Shown here piece by piece: positions 13,257-17,915 of a stretch of 17,915 nt of DNA. The notes beneath the pieces are model-generated. The model worked only from the letters and a program-made list of their open reading frames with translations, was not told where the DNA came from and made no database searches. The stretch is taken from the NCBI GenBank assembly GCA_040382055.1, contig JBEIGE010000040.1, positions 1 to 17,915 of the forward strand. Direction: 5' to 3'. How positions within the stretch are numbered: the first letter of the stretch is position 1; every line of letters starts with the position of its first letter. The translations under genes and the position numbers were made by a program. Source of the stretch: JBEIGE01 sp040382055 (GTDB lineage Bacteria > Pseudomonadota > Gammaproteobacteria > Burkholderiales > Burkholderiaceae_C).

Positions 13257-16172
13257 ATGCAAACCGCCCTGAATGTTTCGTCTCCAACCGTATCCGGCGT
13301 CCTGCCCCATCAGGCTCCTGAGAGCAAAACAGGCCATTCACTCGCCAACTACCAGATCATTCGACGCAACGGCGCTGTTGTGCCCTTTGAGCCCGGCAAG
13401 ATTGCTGTGGCAATGATGAAGGCGTTTCTCGCCGTTCATGGAACACAAGGCGCAGCTTCTGCCAGCGTTCGAGAAGTGGTTGAAAGTCTGACCCAAAATG
13501 TTGTTCGCGCCATGGTGCGGTCACGACCGGGCGGTGGCACCTTTCATATTGAAGACGTCCAAGACCAGGTTGAACTTGGACTGATGCGCGGCGGTCATCA
13601 TGAAATTGCCCGCGCTTACGTGTTGTACCGCGAGCGCCGTACGCAAGAGCGCGCAAAACAAACCACGCCGCAATCCCCACAAGCACCAGTCATTCACGTC
13701 ATCGCGGACGGCCAACGTGTGGTACTCGACCTGGACAGGCTAAAAAACCTGATCGACTCGGCCTGCTCGGGTCTGGGCGAGGACATTAAATCCGAACCCA
13801 TCATGGCAGAGACCATGCGTAACCTTTATGACGGCGTACCCATGGACGAGGTCTACAAAGCGTCGGTCCTGGCCGCAAGAACGCTGATCGAAAAAGAACC
13901 AGACTACACCTACGCCACAGCAAGACTGCTGTTTCATACCATTGCCAAAGAGGTGCTGGGCCAAGACATTGCTCCTTCAGACATGGCCCAGGCCTATGCC
14001 GACTATTTCCCGGGATTCATCAAGAAAGGCGTCGAGAACGATCTCCTTGATGAAAAGCTGCTGCAGTTTGACCTGAAAAAACTGGGGAACGCACTCAAGG
14101 CAGAACGTGACTTGAAATTTGATTACCTGGGCTTGCAGACTTTGTATGACCGCTATTTTCTGCACGTTCGTAAATCCCGTATCGAATTGCCGCAAGCGTT
14201 TTTCATGCGGGTTGCAATGGGGCTGTCACTTAACGAGATTGACCGTGAAACCCGAGCGATCGAGTTTTACGAAATTCTGTCTTCTTTTGATTTCATGTCC
14301 AGCACACCGACACTTTTCAACAGCGGAACTTTGCGCTCGCAGCTCTCGAGTTGCTACCTGACCACAGTGCCGGATGATCTGGATGGCATTTACGAGTCCA
14401 TCAAGGAAAACGCCTTGCTCTCCAAGTTTGCAGGCGGACTGGGTAATGACTGGACACGGGTGCGTGCACTGGGTTCCCACATCAAGGGGACGAACGGCGA
14501 ATCCCAGGGGGTTGTTCCTTTCCTCAAGGTTGTCAATGACACGGCTGTTGCCGTCAATCAGGGCGGCAAGCGCAAAGGTGCTGTCTGTACGTATCTGGAA
14601 ACCTGGCATCTGGACATTGAGGAGTTTCTGGAGCTGCGCAAGAACACCGGCGACGACCGGCGCAGAACCCACGATATGAATACGGCCAACTGGATACCTG
14701 ATCTGTTCATGCGCCGGGTCATGGAAAAAGGGACCTGGACACTGTTCTCGCCGTCCAACGTACCAGATCTGCATGACAAGTTTGGTGCAGACTTCGAGCG
14801 GGCTTATGTCGCCTATGAGGAAAAGGCAGCCCGAGGCGAGATCACACCTGCACGCACCTTGCAGGCCTCAGACTTGTGGCGCAAGATGTTGACCATGCTG
14901 TTCGAAACCGGACATCCTTGGATCACGTTCAAAGATGCCTGTAATGTGCGTTCACCCCAGCAACATATCGGCGTTGTTCATTCTTCTAACCTGTGCACAG
15001 AAATTACGCTCAACACCAGTGACACTGAAACCGCTGTTTGTAACTTGGGCTCGGTCAATTTGCTCAATCATCTGACCCAGGACAGCCAGGGCGTCAAGAC
15101 GCTTGACCACGCCAAGCTGCGCAGGACCATCAACATCGCCATGCGCATGCTCGACAACGTGATTGACATCAACTACTACGCTGTCAAGAAAGCCCGTGAC
15201 TCAAATATGCGCCACCGGCCGGTGGGTCTGGGCATCATGGCATTCCAGGACAGCCTGTATGAATTGCGCGTGCCCTATGCAAGCGATGCAGCCGTTGCAT
15301 TTGCCGACAACTCCATGGAGGCCGTTTGTTATTACGCTTACTGGGCTTCTACCGAATTGGCACGGGAGCGCGGTAAGTACTCCAGCTACAAAGGCTCGCT
15401 GTGGGATCAGGGCGTTTTGCCGCTGGATACGCTGGATATGCTTGCGCGTGAACGGGGAGGTTTTGTCGAAGTAGACCGCTCGTACACGCTAGATTGGGAT
15501 GCCTTGCGCAAGAAGATTGCCCAGGACGGCATGCGCAATTCCAATTGCGTGGCGATTGCGCCGACCGCAACCATTTCAAACATCATTGGCGTAGATGCCT
15601 CTATTGAACCCTGTTTTGGCAATCTGTCTGTCAAGTCCAACCTGTCGGGTGAATTCACCGTCATCAACAGCTACCTTGTGCGTGACCTCAAGCGCCTGGG
15701 CTTGTGGGATGACGTGATGGTTATGGACCTCAAACATTTCGATGGTTCGCTCAGCCCGATTGACCGGGTACCACAGGAAATAAAGTCTTTGTATGCCACT
15801 GCATTTGAGGTGGAAACATTCTGGCTTGTAGAAGCTGCCGCACGCCGTCAAAAGTGGATCGACCAGGCCCAGTCGCTCAATATTTATATGGCCGGCGCTT
15901 CGGGCAAGAAACTCGACGACACCTACAAACTGGCCTGGCAACGCGGCTTGAAGACCACCTATTACTTACGGACCATGTCAGCCACCCATGCAGAAAAATC
16001 AACGGTCACTGCAGGCAAGATGAATGCTGTTTCGTCGGGCGGTTCAATCAAAGGCGCGGCCATGTCAGCCCTCGATACGGCGGCATCAGCTGCACAAGCA
16101 CAAATCAGCGAAGCGGCAACTGACATCAAGTTCTGCGCTATCGATGATCCAGGTTGCGAAGCGTGCCAGTAA
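13257..16172 (+). CDS. nrdA: Ribonucleoside-diphosphate reductase, alpha subunit (class Ia)
   Basis: NrdA reduces ribonucleoside diphosphates to deoxy forms using a radical delivered from NrdB. At 971 residues it is much longer than E. coli NrdA (761) and resembles the Pseudomonas aeruginosa type with two N-terminal ATP cones. Cone 1 is at about 33-125 (YQIIRRNGAVVPFEPGKIA); a second cone-like region is at about 144-235 (VIHVIADGQRVVLDLDRLK). The catalytic core has Cys366 (LSSCYLTT) and Cys595 (ETAVCNLGSVNL) as the redox pair, radical Cys580 (SSNLCTEI), and Tyr902-Tyr903 (TTYYLRT) on the radical path. C-terminal Cys967/Cys970 (GCEACQ) are the shuttle thiols for thioredoxin or glutaredoxin. 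GAGGA 4 nt before the ATG marks the start. Control by NrdR is indicated by two upstream boxes. nrdB follows after 127 bp. Confidence 0.97.
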   Translation: MQTALNVSSPTVSGVLPHQAPESKTGHSLANYQIIRRNGAVVPFEPGKIAVAMMKAFLAVHGTQGAASASVREVVESLTQNVVRAMVRSRPGGGTFHIEDVQDQVELGLMRGGHHEIARAYVLYRERRTQERAKQTTPQSPQAPVIHVIADGQRVVLDLDRLKNLIDSACSGLGEDIKSEPIMAETMRNLYDGVPMDEVYKASVLAARTLIEKEPDYTYATARLLFHTIAKEVLGQDIAPSDMAQAYADYFPGFIKKGVENDLLDEKLLQFDLKKLGNALKAERDLKFDYLGLQTLYDRYFLHVRKSRIELPQAFFMRVAMGLSLNEIDRETRAIEFYEILSSFDFMSSTPTLFNSGTLRSQLSSCYLTTVPDDLDGIYESIKENALLSKFAGGLGNDWTRVRALGSHIKGTNGESQGVVPFLKVVNDTAVAVNQGGKRKGAVCTYLETWHLDIEEFLELRKNTGDDRRRTHDMNTANWIPDLFMRRVMEKGTWTLFSPSNVPDLHDKFGADFERAYVAYEEKAARGEITPARTLQASDLWRKMLTMLFETGHPWITFKDACNVRSPQQHIGVVHSSNLCTEITLNTSDTETAVCNLGSVNLLNHLTQDSQGVKTLDHAKLRRTINIAMRMLDNVIDINYYAVKKARDSNMRHRPVGLGIMAFQDSLYELRVPYASDAAVAFADNSMEAVCYYAYWASTELARERGKYSSYKGSLWDQGVLPLDTLDMLARERGGFVEVDRSYTLDWDALRKKIAQDGMRNSNCVAIAPTATISNIIGVDASIEPCFGNLSVKSNLSGEFTVINSYLVRDLKRLGLWDDVMVMDLKHFDGSLSPIDRVPQEIKSLYATAFEVETFWLVEAAARRQKWIDQAQSLNIYMAGASGKKLDDTYKLAWQRGLKTTYYLRTMSATHAEKSTVTAGKMNAVSSGGSIKGAAMSALDTAASAAQAQISEAATDIKFCAIDDPGCEACQ

Positions 16173-16189
16173 TCACCTACTCGCAAGGC

Positions 16190-16216
16190 ATTGCATCCCC
16201 TTGATAGCGATGCAAT
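16190..16216. other. 8-bp dyad between nrdA and nrdB
   Basis: ATTGCATC (16190-16197) and GATGCAAT (16209-16216) form a perfect 8-bp stem with an 11-nt loop, 17 bp after the nrdA stop. No T-run follows. It could stabilise or process the nrdAB mRNA, allowing unequal subunit output, or be an operator; neither is shown. Confidence 0.5.
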
Positions 16217-16299
16217 TGAACAACAATATTGAGCGCAACATCAATGAACGCTTTTCATTTGAACGTGCTGCTCTGATAATCTGAAGATTGGAATTTTTT

Positions 16300-17487
16300 A
16301 TGTTGAACTGGGACGAAGAGATCAAGCCCACACCGCAAATGCCTTTCGCACTCGGCTCATCGAGCAGCCGTATGGAACACGGCTCTTTGTCTACGCCCCA
16401 CCTGCGCATTGTTAACGACGAAGTTGCGCCCCACACCAAAACATTGCAACCCCCAGTAACCCCAGCACCGCGTCGGGTTCGGGCCGATGACAAACGCATC
16501 ATCAACGGCCAGACTGACGTTAACCAGCTGGTTCCCTTCAAGTACAAGTGGGCATGGGAAAAATATCTGGCGACCTGCGCCAATCATTGGATGCCCCAGG
16601 AAGTCAACATGACCCGGGATATCGCTTTGTGGAAAGACCCTAACGGCCTGACCGAAGACGAACGCCGAATTGTCAAACGCAACCTGGGCTTCTTTGTGAC
16701 TGCCGATTCACTGGCTGCAAACAACATTGTCCTGGGCACTTACCGCCACATCACTGCACCAGAGTGCCGTCAGTTCTTGTTGCGTCAGGCATTTGAGGAA
16801 GCGATTCACACGCACGCTTACCAATACATCGTAGAGTCGCTCGGATTGGACGAAAGCGAGATTTTCAACGCCTACAACGAAGTGCAGTCGATCCGCGATA
16901 AAGATGAGTTTCTAATCCCGTTCATCTCGGCCATCATGGATCCGCATTTCCATACAGGAACGCCGGAGACAGACCAAACCCTGCTCAAGTCTCTGATCGT
17001 TTTTGCCTGCCTGATGGAGGGCCTATTCTTCTACGTCGGCTTCACGCAGATTCTGGCCCTTGGCCGCCAAAATAAAATGACAGGAGCAGCTGAGCAATAT
17101 CAGTACATTCTTCGCGACGAATCCATGCATTGCAATTTCGGTATTGACCTCATCAATCAGCTCAAGTTGGAAAATCCACATCTATGGACACCAGAATTCA
17201 AAGCCGAGATCAAGGTTCTGTTTGAGAAGGCGGTTGAGCTGGAATACAAATACGCTGAAGATACGATGCCCCGCGGAGTATTGGGAATGAATGCCTCCAT
17301 GTTCAAAGGATACTTGCGCTATATCGCCAACCGCCGCGCTGTTCAGATTGGTCTTGAAGCTCTGTTTCCGAATGAGGAAAACCCTTTCCCCTGGATGAGT
17401 GAAATGATAGATCTCAAAAAAGAACGCAACTTTTTTGAAACCCGTGTGATTGAGTATCAATCCGGTGGCGCTCTTTCCTGGGATTGA
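16300..17487 (+). CDS. nrdB: Ribonucleoside-diphosphate reductase, beta subunit (class Ia, di-iron/tyrosyl radical)
   Basis: NrdB houses the di-iron cofactor and stable tyrosyl radical that starts catalysis in NrdA. The 395-residue product has the full ligand set by comparison with E. coli: Asp136 (TADSLA), Glu167 and His170 (FEEAIHTHAYQYI), Glu240 (LMEGLFFYVGF), and Glu274/His277 (RDESMH). The radical tyrosine is present as Tyr174, so this is not the Chlamydia-like Phe form. A family-typical extended N-terminus (about 1-75, Pro/Ser-rich) precedes the helical core. The conserved tail near the C-terminus (FFETRVIEYQSGGALSWD) should bind NrdA. The ATG at 16300 (MLNWDEE) fits homologues; a TTG four codons upstream is unlikely. 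GGA lies 8 nt before the ATG. It is expected to be co-transcribed with nrdA; no separate NrdR box is seen in the gap. Confidence 0.97.
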   Translation: MLNWDEEIKPTPQMPFALGSSSSRMEHGSLSTPHLRIVNDEVAPHTKTLQPPVTPAPRRVRADDKRIINGQTDVNQLVPFKYKWAWEKYLATCANHWMPQEVNMTRDIALWKDPNGLTEDERRIVKRNLGFFVTADSLAANNIVLGTYRHITAPECRQFLLRQAFEEAIHTHAYQYIVESLGLDESEIFNAYNEVQSIRDKDEFLIPFISAIMDPHFHTGTPETDQTLLKSLIVFACLMEGLFFYVGFTQILALGRQNKMTGAAEQYQYILRDESMHCNFGIDLINQLKLENPHLWTPEFKAEIKVLFEKAVELEYKYAEDTMPRGVLGMNASMFKGYLRYIANRRAVQIGLEALFPNEENPFPWMSEMIDLKKERNFFETRVIEYQSGGALSWD

Positions 17488-17497
17488 TAGATATCCA

Positions 17498-17644
17498 ATG
17501 AATTTTGATTACTCACTTGCAGTCAATAACCCCGCAGAGGGTTGTGATTGCATGTGTCCCCGAGTTCATGGTGCTGGGTTGATGCCCAACACCATGGATC
17601 GCTTCGTGCCCTCCAACTTGCATGAAGTGCTCTTTGTAAATTGA
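17498..17644 (+). CDS. Possible small Cys-containing protein, 48 aa (weak)
   Basis: An ATG-to-TGA frame of 48 codons starts 10 bp after the nrdB stop and ends 14 bp before the histone-like ATG. The product contains GCDCMCPR, a tight cluster of three cysteines, and ends LHEVLFVN. No Shine-Dalgarno precedes it, and a hairpin (17567-17596) lies within it, so the region may be only untranslated spacer. I do not recognise it. Confidence 0.15.
   Translation: MNFDYSLAVNNPAEGCDCMCPRVHGAGLMPNTMDRFVPSNLHEVLFVN
17567..17596. other. Strong hairpin between nrdB and the histone-like gene
   Basis: CATGGTG (17567-17573) pairs with CACCATG (17590-17596), then after a C/A mismatch TGGG (17575-17578) pairs with CCCA (17585-17588) around TTGATG. 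It is a stable structure without a T-run. A rho-dependent end for nrdB, mRNA processing or leader control of the next gene are possible. Confidence 0.5.
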
Positions 17645-17658
17645 TCAAGGAGAAAATG

Positions 17659-17915
17659 ATGGCAACTGCAAAAAAACCGGCCGCTAAGAAGGCCGCTCCC
17701 GCGAAGAAAGCTCCGGCTAAAAAAGTCGTAGCGAAGAAAGCTCCTGCCAAAAAAGTCGTAGCCAAAAAAGCTCCGGCAAAAAAAGCAGCAGTTAAGAAAG
17801 CTCCGGCTAAAAAAGTAGCGGTAAAAAAACCTGCTGCGAAAAAGCCAGCAGCCAAGAAAGCAGCCAAGAAGCCGGCTGCGAAGAAAGCCGCGAAAGCACC
17901 CGCTGCCAAAGTAGC
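17659..17915 (+). CDS. Histone H1-like Lys/Ala/Pro-rich DNA-binding protein, N-terminal part (runs off right edge)
   Basis: The 85 visible codons are almost entirely Lys, Ala, Pro and Val, starting MATAKKPAAKKAAPAKKAP and continuing as repeated AKKAPAKK and VVAKKAPAKK units. This composition marks the bacterial histone H1-like/AlgP-HctB-type proteins, which bind DNA non-specifically through disordered basic tails and affect nucleoid organisation. AAGGAG at 17647-17652 is 6 nt before the ATG at 17659, preferred to the adjacent ATG at 17656, which would be too close. The DNA has imperfect repeats of about 30 bp, so copy number may vary between strains. The C-terminus is beyond the window; homologues may be about 120-200 residues. 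A PhaF-like granule protein has a similar tail but usually a phasin N-terminal domain, which is absent here. Confidence 0.88.
   Translation, partial: MATAKKPAAKKAAPAKKAPAKKVVAKKAPAKKVVAKKAPAKKAAVKKAPAKKVAVKKPAAKKPAAKKAAKKPAAKKAAKAPAAKV

Noticed and set aside
17523..17909. Minus-strand frame rich in Phe, Ala and Gly resembling a membrane protein
   Set aside because: The repeats are the mirror image of the Lys/Ala codons of the histone-like gene, which has a good ribosome-binding site.
1..17915. Mobile elements, prophage, CRISPR or defence genes
   Set aside because: No transposase, integrase, terminal inverted repeats, regularly spaced repeats or defence-family proteins were found; gene content is housekeeping throughout.

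Overview
The window is ordinary chromosomal sequence from a betaproteobacterium, most likely Burkholderiales, family Comamonadaceae (Rhodoferax/Polaromonas-like). The clues are protein style and content: a Gram-negative trimeric porin with terminal Phe, a Coq7-type ubiquinone hydroxylase, a DUF3047 lipoprotein next to pgi, a PP0621-family zinc protein, a long two-ATP-cone NrdA with NrdB, and a Lys/Ala/Pro-rich histone H1-like protein. The genus is inference. I see no prophage, insertion sequence, CRISPR array, integron or defence island.

Layout, left end (1-3060, minus strand): the N-terminal 290 codons of pgi run off the left edge. Upstream of pgi are a DUF3047 lipoprotein gene and a possible 41-codon ORF. 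A strong intrinsic terminator separates these from a porin gene. The porin has a candidate sigma70 promoter and a 9-bp hairpin at the predicted 5' end of its mRNA.

3060-6900: the porin and coq7 promoters diverge around a 17-bp perfect dyad. coq7 converges on an OsmC/YhfA-like gene with 3 bp between stop codons. Then come ilvA (biosynthetic threonine deaminase with an extra low-complexity insert) and an enoyl-CoA hydratase, both on plus.

6900-9060: a tRNA-Met(CAT) with its own promoter and terminator, then an exported protein of unknown function translationally coupled to miaB.

9060-12880: a SPOR-domain envelope protein and ffh on minus. Divergent from ffh is an operon-like row of ypjD (cytochrome c assembly-family membrane protein), a PP0621 zinc-ribbon protein and ampD.

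12880-end: a 384-bp gap ends in a clear NrdR-type control region (two 16-bp palindromes, 16 bp apart, the second overlapping a sigma70 promoter). It is followed by nrdA and nrdB (class Ia ribonucleotide reductase) and the start of a histone H1-like gene.

Functionally the genes cover central carbon and amino-acid metabolism, respiratory quinone synthesis, tRNA modification, membrane protein targeting, peptidoglycan recycling and dNTP supply. I found no convincing new multi-gene system. The points most worth a second look are regulatory or small-scale: the NrdR region and the unexplained DNA before it, the porin/coq7 divergent control region, possible leaderless starts, in-frame insertions in Pgi and IlvA, a 15-nt triplication before miaB, and two possible small ORFs.
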